A DNA stretch of 64,000 nt from Acinetobacter sp. Ac_5812 (lineage in GTDB: Bacteria; Pseudomonadota; Gammaproteobacteria; Pseudomonadales; Moraxellaceae): the NCBI RefSeq assembly GCF_013072695.1, contig NZ_LXUK01000027.1, forward strand, positions 1-64,000, read 5' to 3'. Positions within the stretch are counted from its first letter, which is position 1. Every line of letters starts with the position of its first letter. Both the position numbers and the translations under genes were made by a program. The notes beneath the pieces were generated by a model, which was not told the DNA's origin, made no database searches, and saw only the letters and a program-made list of their open reading frames with translations. Shown here one piece after another: positions 31,566 through 40,307 of the stretch.

Positions 31566-32483
31566 ATGTCACAGCAACTTAGACGAATGATGCTTAGCAG
31601 CGTCGAACTATTTTGTTTAGTTGCTGAATACGAAAGCTTTTCTAAAGCGGCGCTACATGCAGGTGTTAGTCCAGCAGCTGTGAGTCGTTCAATTGCACGT
31701 CTTGAAAAGCATTTAACCCTTCCACTGTTTATCCGAACGACACGCCAAGTCCGTTTAACCCCACAAGGAAAAATCTATTTTAATGAATGCAAACAAGCAT
31801 TAGATCAAATTCTTGAAGCAGAACAACAATTAAAGAATCAAAATCAGCAACCAACAGGTCTCATCAGACTCAGTGTTCCCACACCTTATGGGCATTATCG
31901 AATATTGCCTTTACTGGCAAAATTCTCACAACAATATCCAAAAATTGAAGTTGATGTACAACTCACCAATAAAAATGTGGACTTTATAGCAGAAGGGTAT
32001 GATTTAGCGATTCGTGGCCGACAATTCGCTGATTCGAATCTGATTGCACGTCAACTTGAACAAGCTGAGTTGATCGTAGTTGCATCACCAGAATATCTAA
32101 AGCAATTTGGTACCCCTCAATACCTTGAGGATTTACAGCATCACCAATGCATTCAGTTTGTATTACCTAGCACAGGAAAAAATGTTCCTTGGCTATTCAA
32201 TCTAAATCGCCAAATTGTAGAATATGTAACGACTGCAAAAATACGTTGTTTGGATGATATCTTAGGCACGGTTACTCTGGCCAAGCATGGTGCAGGTTTA
32301 TTACAGACCTATCGGTTTATTGTTGAAAAAGAAATCGAAAATCATACGCTTGTTGAAGTATTAACTGAATTTTCTGGTGCATCCCGCCCTTTTTCTTTGG
32401 TTTATCCATCGAAAAAACACGAATCTTTTCATCTCCGTGTTTTGATTGATTTCCTGATCAACGAGTTAACAAACGTCAATTAA
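31566..32483 (+). CDS. LysR-family transcriptional regulator
   Basis: The helix-turn-helix is YESFSKAALHAGVSPAAVSR followed by SIARLEKHLTLPLFIRTTRQ. The effector-binding domain follows (LIRLSVPTPYGHYRILPLL, GYDLAIRGRQFADSNLIARQ). This domain belongs to the CrgA/DsdC-like LysR subgroup often found beside oxidoreductase or detoxification genes. It is divergent from the GST-tautomerase-NTF2 operon and probably controls it. The inducer is unknown. Confidence 0.9.
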   Translation: MSQQLRRMMLSSVELFCLVAEYESFSKAALHAGVSPAAVSRSIARLEKHLTLPLFIRTTRQVRLTPQGKIYFNECKQALDQILEAEQQLKNQNQQPTGLIRLSVPTPYGHYRILPLLAKFSQQYPKIEVDVQLTNKNVDFIAEGYDLAIRGRQFADSNLIARQLEQAELIVVASPEYLKQFGTPQYLEDLQHHQCIQFVLPSTGKNVPWLFNLNRQIVEYVTTAKIRCLDDILGTVTLAKHGAGLLQTYRFIVEKEIENHTLVEVLTEFSGASRPFSLVYPSKKHESFHLRVLIDFLINELTNVN

Positions 32484-32484
32484 A

Positions 32485-33051
32485 TTATTCAATATTGCTG
32501 CGATCATCCGTCAAATATTTTTTCTGTAATTCAGCGTAGATGGATGATTTTTGAAACTCATTCAGAAACTGGATCGTCCCTTCAGGAAAAAATTCAGTTT
32601 GAATCTCCCCCCGATAATAAGCTTCACGCATTGGCGTAGCTGAAATTGAATCTTTCAAACTATCTAATTCAACCATCTGCCACTCGGGGAATAAACGTAA
32701 ATAATACGAAGACTCATCCTTGAAATGGCCAATTAACCCCACTTTCGCATTGGGTTGAATGACTGCATTGACCAAATCTTTAACTTGTTTAACCCATTTT
32801 TCATCGTTATACACATCGACGACATGCACAAAATGAATCCGTTTTTGATCTTGTGCAGAAAAATTCGATAAAATCATCTGTTCACGTTCAGTGGCTAAAA
32901 AGGGATTTTTGATATTCCGTTCAGATTGAGCCGAGCCCAAAGCCAAGATCACGTTCTGACTTTGCTGTAACGCAATTTCAATGGTTTGCATATGTGCCAA
33001 ATGAAAAGGCTGAAAACGTCCAATAAAAACAAGATAGTCAAATGTATACAT
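32485..33051 (-). CDS. nadM: Nicotinamide-nucleotide adenylyltransferase, NadM-like
   Basis: FIGRFQPFHLAHMQTIEIAL holds the HxGH-type nucleotidyltransferase motif (FHLAH) and SISATPMREAYY is the second ATP-binding motif. The protein joins NMN and ATP to NAD. It is a single-domain form; no Nudix domain is attached. The frame is open to 33111, but the ATG at 33051 places the enzyme's core directly at the start, as expected; neither start has a strong ribosome binding site. It is convergent with the LysR gene. Confidence 0.85.
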   Translation of the reverse strand: MYTFDYLVFIGRFQPFHLAHMQTIEIALQQSQNVILALGSAQSERNIKNPFLATEREQMILSNFSAQDQKRIHFVHVVDVYNDEKWVKQVKDLVNAVIQPNAKVGLIGHFKDESSYYLRLFPEWQMVELDSLKDSISATPMREAYYRGEIQTEFFPEGTIQFLNEFQKSSIYAELQKKYLTDDRSNIE

Positions 33052-33158
33052 AGGCGTAATTTCACTTTTTGTGAACTCATCAGTTGTGTCATTCAGAAAA
33101 ATATGCGACATAATGAGGGCACTTAAAAATCAATCTGGATTAAAGCAAGGATAGTACG

Positions 33159-33959
33159 ATGACGCTTAGCTGTATTCAACAACCTCATCAACATTTGCAA
33201 GCAAATTTAGAAGATGGCGTACTCACCTTAGCCATTAACCGTTCAGAAGCAAAAAATGCACTCTATGGCGAACTTTACCTTTGGATCGCAAAAGCTTTGG
33301 ATGAAGCAGATGCGGATAAAGACGTTCGTGTGGTGATCTTCCGTGGTGCAGAACAAGACTTTACTGCGGGTAATGACATGAAAGACTTTATGGGCTTTAT
33401 CCAAAAGCCACATGAAGGTAAAGCTGGCGATCAACCTCCATTTGTATTGTTAAAAGCTGCTGCACGTTTGTCTAAGCCATTGATCATTGCGGTCAAAGGT
33501 GTAGCAATTGGTATTGGTGTAACGCTGCTATTACATGCTGACCTCGTTTTCGCAGATAATACCGCCCTGTTCCAAATTCCATTTGTCAGCCTTGGTCTGT
33601 CTCCTGAAGGTGCTGCAAGTCGTTTATTAGTCAAACAAGCGGGCTATCAAAAAGCTGCTGAATTGCTATTTACTGCGAAGAAGTTTGATGCAGCAACTGC
33701 GGTGAAAGCCAATCTGGTGAACGATGTGGTTGAAGATGTCTATGCCACTGCGCAACAAACAGCTCAACATTTAGCTGCATTACCATTGGCTTCGATCAAA
33801 CAAAGTAAGGCACTAATGAAGCAAGACTTGGCTGAAATCATTCAGTGTGTTGATGATGAAGCTGAAATCTTTATGCAACGTGTGCGTTCTCCTGAAATGA
33901 TGGAAGCAGTACAAGCCTTTATGCAAAAGCGTAAACCTGATTTTTCTCAGTTTAATTAA
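33159..33959 (+). CDS. Enoyl-CoA hydratase/isomerase family (crotonase)
   Basis: The crotonase fold is visible: LAINRSEAKNALYGELYLWI, VVIFRGAEQDFTAGNDMKDF with the first oxyanion-hole region, IAVKGVAIGIGVTLLLHADL with the second, and FQIPFVSLGLSPEGAASRLL. In crotonases with hydratase activity two glutamates act; here one is retained in SPEGA. It probably acts on an enoyl-CoA, but the substrate cannot be given. A terminator follows at 33982-34019. Confidence 0.88.
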   Translation: MTLSCIQQPHQHLQANLEDGVLTLAINRSEAKNALYGELYLWIAKALDEADADKDVRVVIFRGAEQDFTAGNDMKDFMGFIQKPHEGKAGDQPPFVLLKAAARLSKPLIIAVKGVAIGIGVTLLLHADLVFADNTALFQIPFVSLGLSPEGAASRLLVKQAGYQKAAELLFTAKKFDAATAVKANLVNDVVEDVYATAQQTAQHLAALPLASIKQSKALMKQDLAEIIQCVDDEAEIFMQRVRSPEMMEAVQAFMQKRKPDFSQFN

Positions 33960-33981
33960 TGCGATAGTCGTTGATTAAACC

Positions 33982-34019
33982 AAGCCACTGAGTTGCTACT
34001 TAGTGGCTTTTTTATTTTT
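33982..34019 (+). terminator. Terminator of the crotonase gene
   Basis: AAGCCACT and AGTGGCTT form an 8-bp stem with a 12-base loop, followed by a long T-rich tail. Confidence 0.8.
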
Positions 34020-34090
34020 GTCATTCATCTAGATATTCAACATTAGACAGACTAAGCTCAGGTCAGAACAAGATAAAGTTACAAACAATT

Positions 34091-35236
34091 ATGAAAGTTG
34101 TGATTGCCCCAGATTCCTTTAAAGACAGCCTATCTGCACAGGAGATTGCTCAAGCAATTGCTTTAGCTTGGCAACAGGTCTTTCCTAATGCAGAAATCAT
34201 TCAATGCCCCATGGCGGATGGTGGCGAAGGCTCTATCGAGGCTGTCTTAGAAGTCTGCTCGGGACAATGGCGTGAGCAAATGGTACAAGGTCCGTTAGGT
34301 GAACCTGTACTGGCTAAATGGGGCTGGTTAGCCACAGAAAAAATTGCCATTATTGAAATGGCACAAGCCAGTGGTATCCAGTTGGTGCAACCTGCTGATC
34401 GAGATGCATGTATCAGCAGTACTTTTGGTACAGGTGAACTGATCCTCGCTGCTTTGGATGCGGGTGCAAAGGAAATTGTACTGACTGTCGGCGGCAGCGC
34501 AACCAATGATGCAGGTACAGGCTTATTGACGGCATTAGGGGCAACATTTCTAGATGCAAAGCATAATCCCCTAGCCGCTGGCGGCATTGCACTGCAAAAC
34601 TTAGCTAAAATCAATTTAGATCAGCTTGATCCACGGATTCAACAAACCCAATTTCGATTAGCCGCCGATGTGACCAATCCTTTATGTGGAACCAATGGCG
34701 CTTCTCATATTTTTGGGCCACAAAAAGGGGCTTCACCTCAACAAGTGTTAGAGTTAGACCAAGCCCTCTCCCATTTTGCCGATGTCACCACACAATTGCT
34801 TGGCGTCGATCAACGAAATGAAGCTGGTGCAGGAGCTGCTGGTGGACTTGGTTTTGCTGCTAAAACATTCTTAAAAGCCGAGTTTCGATCTGGAGTCGAA
34901 GTCATTGCTGAATTAAATCAGCTCGCTGCCAAAATCCAAGGTGCAGATTGGGTGATTACAGGTGAAGGCAAGTTTGATGAGCAGACCTTGAATGGTAAAA
35001 CCCCATTTGGTGTCGCCAAAATTGCACAAGCCGCCAATATCCCTGTGATTGTGATTGCAGGAACACTTGGGCAAAACTATCAAGCTTTATATGAACATGG
35101 TATTACGGCTGCTTTTTCATTAACCTCAGGCCCGATTAGCCTAGAAGAAGCTTGTACTAATGCAGCTGAACTGGTGAGCGCACGAACAACGGATATTGCT
35201 CGATTAATTCAAAGCAATATGCTTAGAAAAGAATAA
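34091..35236 (+). CDS. garK: Glycerate kinase
   Basis: The protein begins MKVVIAPDSFKDSLSAQEIA, the hallmark of the GarK/GlxK glycerate kinase family. It contains CPMADGGEGSIEAVLEV, LTVGGSATNDAGTGLLTALG and VITGEGKFDEQTLNGKTPFG in the expected order. It phosphorylates D-glycerate to 2-phosphoglycerate. Length 381 aa is standard. No glyoxylate or glucarate genes are adjacent, so the pathway that feeds it here is not visible; the symbol garK is by family. Confidence 0.94.
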   Translation: MKVVIAPDSFKDSLSAQEIAQAIALAWQQVFPNAEIIQCPMADGGEGSIEAVLEVCSGQWREQMVQGPLGEPVLAKWGWLATEKIAIIEMAQASGIQLVQPADRDACISSTFGTGELILAALDAGAKEIVLTVGGSATNDAGTGLLTALGATFLDAKHNPLAAGGIALQNLAKINLDQLDPRIQQTQFRLAADVTNPLCGTNGASHIFGPQKGASPQQVLELDQALSHFADVTTQLLGVDQRNEAGAGAAGGLGFAAKTFLKAEFRSGVEVIAELNQLAAKIQGADWVITGEGKFDEQTLNGKTPFGVAKIAQAANIPVIVIAGTLGQNYQALYEHGITAAFSLTSGPISLEEACTNAAELVSARTTDIARLIQSNMLRKE

Positions 35237-35239
35237 AGT

Positions 35240-35554
35240 TTATTGAATCTCTAAAATCTGAATAAACTCAAAAGCAGGTTCTTCATAGGGATGGCTTGCC
35301 TTTAAAGCTTTTGCCACAGCACTTGCCTTTTCTTCAGAGACAATGGTTTCAACTCGCCATTCTTCGAGTTGCTCTAATTCATCTAATTGCCCTAAAAAGG
35401 GATTTGCACCTTTTACAGGCTTAAACTGACCAACACCCTTTACTTGCCAAGCACAATGTTCGTAATTGCCAATACCACCTGCTCCTGCTTTAAAAATGGC
35501 AGATTTTGTAGATTCAAGGTGAGATTCTGGCACGTAATAAATCAGTTTTAGCAT
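35240..35554 (-). CDS. NIF3-like small domain protein
   Basis: The 104-aa protein (LIYYVPESHLESTKSAIFKA, GAGGIGNYEHCAWQVKGVGQ, then KASHPYEEPAFEFI) corresponds to the CutA-like domain inserted in NIF3/YqfO family proteins, here as a stand-alone gene. The HPYEEPAFE motif is highly conserved. Function is not established for the isolated domain. It converges on glycerate kinase with only 3 bases between the stop codons. Confidence 0.85.
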   Translation of the reverse strand: MLKLIYYVPESHLESTKSAIFKAGAGGIGNYEHCAWQVKGVGQFKPVKGANPFLGQLDELEQLEEWRVETIVSEEKASAVAKALKASHPYEEPAFEFIQILEIQ

Positions 35555-35618
35555 TATCGAAATGACTCAAATCATGGATAATCAATTCATGAATCATAAC
35601 GCTAAAAAAGTCTAAAAA

Positions 35619-35762
35619 TCAAAGTGAAATATTCATCATCAAATAGCTCACGCTTATCAGTACGATTTGAATAACGACGGTCGAGCCAAACCAAAACCAA
35701 CCTCGATCTTTTGTATGCAATGTTCTTAAATAATTTTCATGTTTCATTATCCGATTTCTCAT
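35619..35762 (-). CDS. Possible 47-aa single-pass membrane peptide
   Basis: A short frame encodes MRNRIMKHENYLRTLHTKDR and then GWFWFGSTVVIQIVLISVSY plus a few residues. A basic N-terminus followed by one hydrophobic helix is the usual form of a small inner-membrane protein. A second ATG at 35747 is possible. There is no strong ribosome binding site and no family is known, so reality is uncertain. It lies in an otherwise empty 290-base gap in the accessory patch. Confidence 0.4.
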   Translation of the reverse strand: MRNRIMKHENYLRTLHTKDRGWFWFGSTVVIQIVLISVSYLMMNISL

Positions 35763-35848
35763 ATTTTGTTCATTTTCAAAATATAAGAAGCAAGAATTGA
35801 GCCACTGAAAATTGATCTTGAAGCTTAAAAATGCTGATTATTCATCAT

Positions 35849-36334
35849 TTATTTATTCTTATAGAAATAATTTTTCAAAAAATGCATGGTCCTCGGTGAG
35901 ATCGTGTCAGATAAACCACATTTTTCACGATCCCACATCAAGTGAGGAAAACAATAACCATAACGTTCTTGTTTATACATCCGATCATAAATGGTCATGA
36001 TCTTAACCTCGACACTGTAAATATCTCCATACAATACATTTCTTTGTGAAAGATCATATTCAATTATAATTTTTACAGCTTTTAACTGCTCTAAATTTAA
36101 ATTATTTTTATCTAAATAAAACATGAGTATTTTTATTAAATCATTCAAAAAATGAATCGAATTTTTGCTTTCTAAACTAGACGTTTGATGAAGTAAATCT
36201 AATTCAATTCGAGTCGTATTATACTGTAAACAATCTGAATAAAGGACTCCTATGCCCCAAAACCCATTATAGTCATGGTAGCGATTTGTGATTTTTTCAG
36301 CCAATAAGTAGACAACATTCTTTAATTTGTTCAC
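35849..36334 (-). CDS. Hypothetical protein, 161 aa, in low-GC patch
   Basis: The protein (MNKLKNVVYLLAEKITNRYH, DYNGFWGIGVLYSDCLQYNT) is rich in Lys, Asn, Ile and Tyr and lacks a signal peptide or a recognised domain. It is translated 4 bases after the Nudix gene's stop, suggesting an operon. Together with the SUKH-type gene upstream it has the composition of small cytoplasmic immunity-like proteins, but this is an impression from context, not an assignment. Confidence 0.6.
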   Translation of the reverse strand: MNKLKNVVYLLAEKITNRYHDYNGFWGIGVLYSDCLQYNTTRIELDLLHQTSSLESKNSIHFLNDLIKILMFYLDKNNLNLEQLKAVKIIIEYDLSQRNVLYGDIYSVEVKIMTIYDRMYKQERYGYCFPHLMWDREKCGLSDTISPRTMHFLKNYFYKNK

Positions 36335-36338
36335 TAAA

Positions 36339-36752
36339 TTATTTTCTGCCTACAATCAGACTATTTAGAAAACCTAAGGCTTCTCTAAAGGTTTCATGCC
36401 AATGATCATCTGGTTGTTGATCTAAAGGATACCAAAAGAATTTGAAATCTAACCCACCATCATCCTGACAATGATGGTGCCACGTTTCAGCCAATTCGCA
36501 AGTCACTTCACATAAATAGAAATACCAGTTTTGCTGATTAACATTCAGTATGAGATCACCTATAAACTTGGGATTAGGCTGAGCAATCAAGCCTGATTCT
36601 TCAAATAACTCACGGATCGCAGCCTGTTCATATTGCTCATCATGTTCAATAGTGCCCTTAACCAATTGAGTCCCAGCAAGCGGATGATGAAAAGCCAATA
36701 TTTCTCGGCCTTGATTTGAATGTCTTAAAATTACAGGAACAACTTTTTTCAT
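36339..36752 (-). CDS. Nudix hydrolase
   Basis: The Nudix box GX5EX7REUXEEXGU is visible as GTIEHDEQYEQAAIRELFEE followed by SGL. The start is MKKVVPVILRHSNQGREILA. Length 137 aa. Nudix enzymes hydrolyse nucleoside diphosphates linked to other groups; the substrate cannot be told. It stands upstream of a 161-aa unknown protein in the same orientation, with only 4 bases between them. Confidence 0.9.
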   Translation of the reverse strand: MKKVVPVILRHSNQGREILAFHHPLAGTQLVKGTIEHDEQYEQAAIRELFEESGLIAQPNPKFIGDLILNVNQQNWYFYLCEVTCELAETWHHHCQDDGGLDFKFFWYPLDQQPDDHWHETFREALGFLNSLIVGRK

Positions 36753-36812
36753 AGCACGGCACTTTTAGTCGCTCGAAGTTATATATAAAACTTTTAGTTT
36801 CAAACCAATGAC

Positions 36813-37373
36813 TTAGTTTAACAATCTTCCCGTAATATATTGTTTACCCTGTTCAAAGTTGACCGATTTTTCTCCAAACCGTGCTTGTTTAGTCTCATAT
36901 TCTACTAACCATTTTAAATATTCTAAAAGTGTAGATCCAGTACGACTAAATTCAAATTCTGGTTGTCCATCATCCCATAACCAAACATAATCATTCTTTA
37001 AAGCAGTCGCCAGATATGCAAACTGATTGCCTTCATTTTCATTTGTTAATGGGAAGAGTTTATTTTCAACTGCACTAATCCACCCATTAGGTTTATTTAT
37101 TTCATCTTCATCATCTAAAACTTTTTGATAGTCTGTATAAGCCTCTTTATTCCATGAATATCTGAACATAGATACAGAGCCCCACAATAAACCACCTGAG
37201 CATCTTCCCATTTGCAATAAAAACTCTCGGAACTGCCCATGTATCTCTAGATTATAAATTTCAGCAATCTGGTCAAGTTCTTGCTCTGTATAGCCTTGAA
37301 TATGTTCTGGATAAAAAGGCAAATGCGTATCTTCATGTCGACAGCTTATCAACTCAGAAATAAAATCAACCAT
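36813..37373 (-). CDS. SMI1/KNR4 (SUKH) family protein
   Basis: The protein contains YTEQELDQIAEIYNLEIHGQ, then FREFLLQMGRCSGGLLWGS and WISAVENKLFPLTNENEG with FAYLATALKNDYVWLWDDG and EFSRTGSTLLEYLKWL. This order of motifs fits the SUKH/SMI1-KNR4 fold. Bacterial SUKH proteins commonly act as immunity proteins for nuclease toxins of contact-dependent or polymorphic toxin systems. No toxin gene is present nearby, so it could be an orphan immunity gene. 186 aa is somewhat long for the group. Confidence 0.8.
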   Translation of the reverse strand: MVDFISELISCRHEDTHLPFYPEHIQGYTEQELDQIAEIYNLEIHGQFREFLLQMGRCSGGLLWGSVSMFRYSWNKEAYTDYQKVLDDEDEINKPNGWISAVENKLFPLTNENEGNQFAYLATALKNDYVWLWDDGQPEFEFSRTGSTLLEYLKWLVEYETKQARFGEKSVNFEQGKQYITGRLLN

Positions 37374-37505
37374 GTATAAGAATCTCTAATGCCTTAATTA
37401 TGCTGATCATTATATAAAGGATCATCTAGTATGCGCTTTTAAATTAATGAGTTCATATACACTTTTATATTGCTGATTTCCAGATACTCTATTTACAAAA
37501 GCCTT

Positions 37506-38018
37506 TTACTGAATCTGTTCAGGAAGACTACAGCCTGAATAGTAGACATTACAACTTCCACCATTCTTCTCACAAGAGCTAATTACATCTTTCACGGCCA
37601 AAACTTCGCTCGGTGCTTTATTAAAATTAGACCCTGTTTGTCCTGTGGCAATGGCTAAACATTGATTATGGAAGATTGTTATAATTTTACAATTGCCACC
37701 ACCTCTCTCTTTACACTGTAGAATTGCCTTATCTCTTGCTTGAGCTTTAGAAGACAAACCAGTTACTATCCCTGCAATAGACCCATCTCCTGCGAACGCT
37801 CCCCATCGATCTGCCCATTTTGGTGCAGCATGAGCATACCCTACGACACCATAAGGTGAACTTGATGAACCACCACTCGCATTCCCACCATTACATGGCC
37901 CTGCTTGTGCTGCACCATCGCAAGCATAAACACCAGGGGCAATCGGAACCTGTGCTACAGAGAACGGAGTTAAGCCAGCAAAAACCAATCCAATAAATAA
38001 ACCATAATTTGCTTTCAT
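37506..38018 (-). CDS. DUF4189 family exported protein
   Basis: A signal peptide (residues 1-22, ending SVAQ) is followed by a Gly/Ser-rich linker and the DUF4189 domain: APKWADRWGAFAGD, GLSSKAQARDKAILQCKERG and GGNCKIITIFHNQCLAIATG. Six or more cysteines suggest disulfides in the periplasm or outside the cell. The family is widespread beside surface or secretion genes, with no defined activity. It is co-oriented with the SUKH gene but separated by about 130 bases. Confidence 0.82.
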   Translation of the reverse strand: MKANYGLFIGLVFAGLTPFSVAQVPIAPGVYACDGAAQAGPCNGGNASGGSSSSPYGVVGYAHAAPKWADRWGAFAGDGSIAGIVTGLSSKAQARDKAILQCKERGGGNCKIITIFHNQCLAIATGQTGSNFNKAPSEVLAVKDVISSCEKNGGSCNVYYSGCSLPEQIQ

Positions 38019-38392
38019 CTCTTATCTCTCTTTGTTAAAAAGTGAATTATCTTCAAGATTACTAAATTCTGAGAAGATGAAAACAACATTGAAAGTCAAA
38101 CAGAGAAATTGTCCCAATAAGTTAAATCTTTATAAAAAAAGTGTAATCAGATCTTTATATATTATTATTTAAAAAGTACCCATTTAGAAATTGAAAGGTC
38201 ATATTATCAAACACCTTATTCTTTAATAATAAACATCATAGGACAATTTTAACTATTGATCATCTTATGATCTTTTAACCTATGTTAAAAAAATATATAA
38301 AAGACCAATCAGGATATATAACGCTCAGTCAAATATCCCATGATTCGCTCAATTAGATTTTAAAGCGAGTAAATAGAATTTTTAAAACTAGA
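38019..38392. other. AT-rich divergent intergenic region
   Basis: This 370-base gap between divergent exported-protein genes is strongly AT-rich. No clear promoter, repeat or gene of more than about 25 codons was found. Confidence 0.4.
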
Positions 38393-38962
38393 ATGCAAAG
38401 CAAGAGTATTTATATGCCCCATAAACCTCTAATGACCCTAATTTTCACTTTTACTGCTTTAACAGAATCAACCTTTCTCTATGCAAATGAGTCCACTCAA
38501 ACTGACTCAAATTCACACTACTCATCAACACCCTCTAAAAACATGAAACAAATTTATCAAGGTGAACATGGAATCTGGTTTCTCTCCAAATACAGAGGCA
38601 GGAAAGGAGGATGTGCTGTCTCTTATAATTCAGGATTAAATCAGCTCACCCTCTTTGGCCCGACAGAAAAAAATACAGGAGCGTTACTTTTTACTGGTCC
38701 TCATATACCAATCACCACCAGCAATCAACAACTCGATATTGTGATACGAACAGATCATTCCGTTATGCCAACTGAGGCGACTCTACTTCCTAGCCAAAAC
38801 AAAGGTATGCTGTTCGTTCCTGTAACTATGGTACAGACGGCTCCCCAGCTGGATGATGTTGGCGCAATGGAAATTCTATTGCAGGGCAAAACAATTTACG
38901 CATCCTCCATTAGCGGTGGATTCAGAGCGCGTGATGCATTAATGAGTTGCATCAAAAGCTAA
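38393..38962 (+). CDS. Exported protein of unknown function, 189 aa
   Basis: The N-terminus (MPHKPLMTLIFTFTALTEST, then FLYANES) is a signal peptide from an ATG at 38414; an earlier ATG is at 38393. The mature part is soluble (ISGGFRARDALMSCIKS at the C-terminus) with two cysteines that may pair. No named domain was recognised. It is probably expressed alone, since a bidirectional terminator follows. It belongs to the accessory patch by composition and lack of recognised homologues. Confidence 0.6.
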   Translation: MQSKSIYMPHKPLMTLIFTFTALTESTFLYANESTQTDSNSHYSSTPSKNMKQIYQGEHGIWFLSKYRGRKGGCAVSYNSGLNQLTLFGPTEKNTGALLFTGPHIPITTSNQQLDIVIRTDHSVMPTEATLLPSQNKGMLFVPVTMVQTAPQLDDVGAMEILLQGKTIYASSISGGFRARDALMSCIKS

Positions 38963-38967
38963 ATATA

Positions 38968-38991
38968 AAAAGCCATCTGATGATGGCTTTT
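38968..38991. terminator. Bidirectional terminator
   Basis: AAAAGCCATC and GATGGCTTTT form a perfect 10-bp stem with a 4-base loop. It serves the exported protein gene and the convergent MFS transporter gene. Confidence 0.8.
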
Positions 38992-39026
38992 AAACAGATT
39001 TCAGTGCAAAAATCAAACCATAAGAC

Positions 39027-40232
39027 TTAACTTTCTAATTTAGTTAACTGCCTTTTTTCATATAAGGTCAGCGCAAATGCCAAACCACATAAAATCACAA
39101 AACCACTGGTCATTGGAATTAAAGTTCCGTTATATAACTGACCAATAATAGAAGCGAGAATCAGCGATAATACCGAAGACGATGCGCCAATAATGGCAGA
39201 AGCCATACCCGCAACATGCCCCATGGGTTCCATTGCAATCGCATTGAGATTGCCAAATAAGCTACCAAACAATAAGTACAAAATGCAGGTATACAACATA
39301 AACATCCAGAATGAGATGGATACGCCAGACAGCTGAATGATGAGGAACAGCAATGAGATTAGACTTAAACCAAGAAAGCCATAAATACAGATAGGGCGCA
39401 TACCAAACTTCATGACAATTCTTGAATTAGCAAAGGATGCAATCCCCACCATACCTGCCTGTAAAGCAAAATAAGTGCTAAACTCCTGCCCTGTTTTGCC
39501 AAATTGCTGCATAAAAATTTGTTGTGAGGTTCCGAGATAGCCAATAAATCCACCAAAACAAAAGCCTGCGCATAACAAATAGCTCATAGTGGTTTTATTG
39601 CTCACCACTTCCTTAAAACCATCCTTAAAGGCTTGTACCCGCATTGGCAGACGATTTTCAGGTACCAAGGTCTCTTCCAAGCGCAAAGCCACCCAAGCTC
39701 CAACAGCTACCGCATAAACCATATACAACACAAAAATATCGCGCCAGCCAAAGAAATGGATGATCAGCTGACCTAAGCTCGGTGCAACTGCAGGTGCGAC
39801 CATAAACACCATCATGATCAGTGACATGATCCGCGCCATTTGGGCACCACTGTATTTATCCCGAACAATCGAAATCGAAGCCACATAAGGCCCTGAAACA
39901 CCAACACCCTGAATAAAACGTCCCAGCAAGAACCATTCAAAACTTTGGGTGGAATAGCATAATAAACTACCTAAAAAGTAGATCACGATGCCTGTAAATA
40001 AAATCCGTTTCCGTCCAATCGCATCGGACAATGGCCCTGCAATCAACTGCCCAATGGTCATTCCAGAGAAAATACTGATGATGACCCATTGTGCCTGATT
40101 ATTATTTTGCAAAGTAAAAACACGACCAATTTCACCGAGTGCAGGTAAAACAGCATCAATTGAAAATGAGACAATGGACATCAGTAATGCCATCAGCAGT
40201 GCAAATTCGTGGAAATGGATTTTTGATTTCAT
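39027..40232 (-). CDS. Bcr/CflA-type MFS drug efflux transporter
   Basis: About 12 transmembrane helices in 401 aa. The motif A region between helices 2 and 3 is GPLSDAIGRKRILFTGIVIY, and helix 1 begins ALLMALLMSIVSFSIDAVLP, typical of the Bcr/CflA family (12-TM drug:H+ antiporters such as Bcr and CmlA). Motif C is visible as MMVFMVAPAVAPSLGQLI. The substrate cannot be predicted from the sequence. It lies downstream of purL after a strong terminator. Confidence 0.92.
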   Translation of the reverse strand: MKSKIHFHEFALLMALLMSIVSFSIDAVLPALGEIGRVFTLQNNNQAQWVIISIFSGMTIGQLIAGPLSDAIGRKRILFTGIVIYFLGSLLCYSTQSFEWFLLGRFIQGVGVSGPYVASISIVRDKYSGAQMARIMSLIMMVFMVAPAVAPSLGQLIIHFFGWRDIFVLYMVYAVAVGAWVALRLEETLVPENRLPMRVQAFKDGFKEVVSNKTTMSYLLCAGFCFGGFIGYLGTSQQIFMQQFGKTGQEFSTYFALQAGMVGIASFANSRIVMKFGMRPICIYGFLGLSLISLLFLIIQLSGVSISFWMFMLYTCILYLLFGSLFGNLNAIAMEPMGHVAGMASAIIGASSSVLSLILASIIGQLYNGTLIPMTSGFVILCGLAFALTLYEKRQLTKLES

Positions 40233-40269
40233 TTTTCTTGTCCATTGATGATTATTTTATACTGAATGA

Positions 40270-40295
40270 AATAAGCCACCTGACGGTGGCTTATT
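40270..40295 (-). terminator. purL terminator
   Basis: AATAAGCCACC and GGTGGCTTATT form an 11-bp perfect stem with a 4-base loop. The T-tail on the minus strand is moderate (TTATTTCATT). Confidence 0.7.
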
Positions 40296-40307
40296 GCATG
40301 GGTTTAA

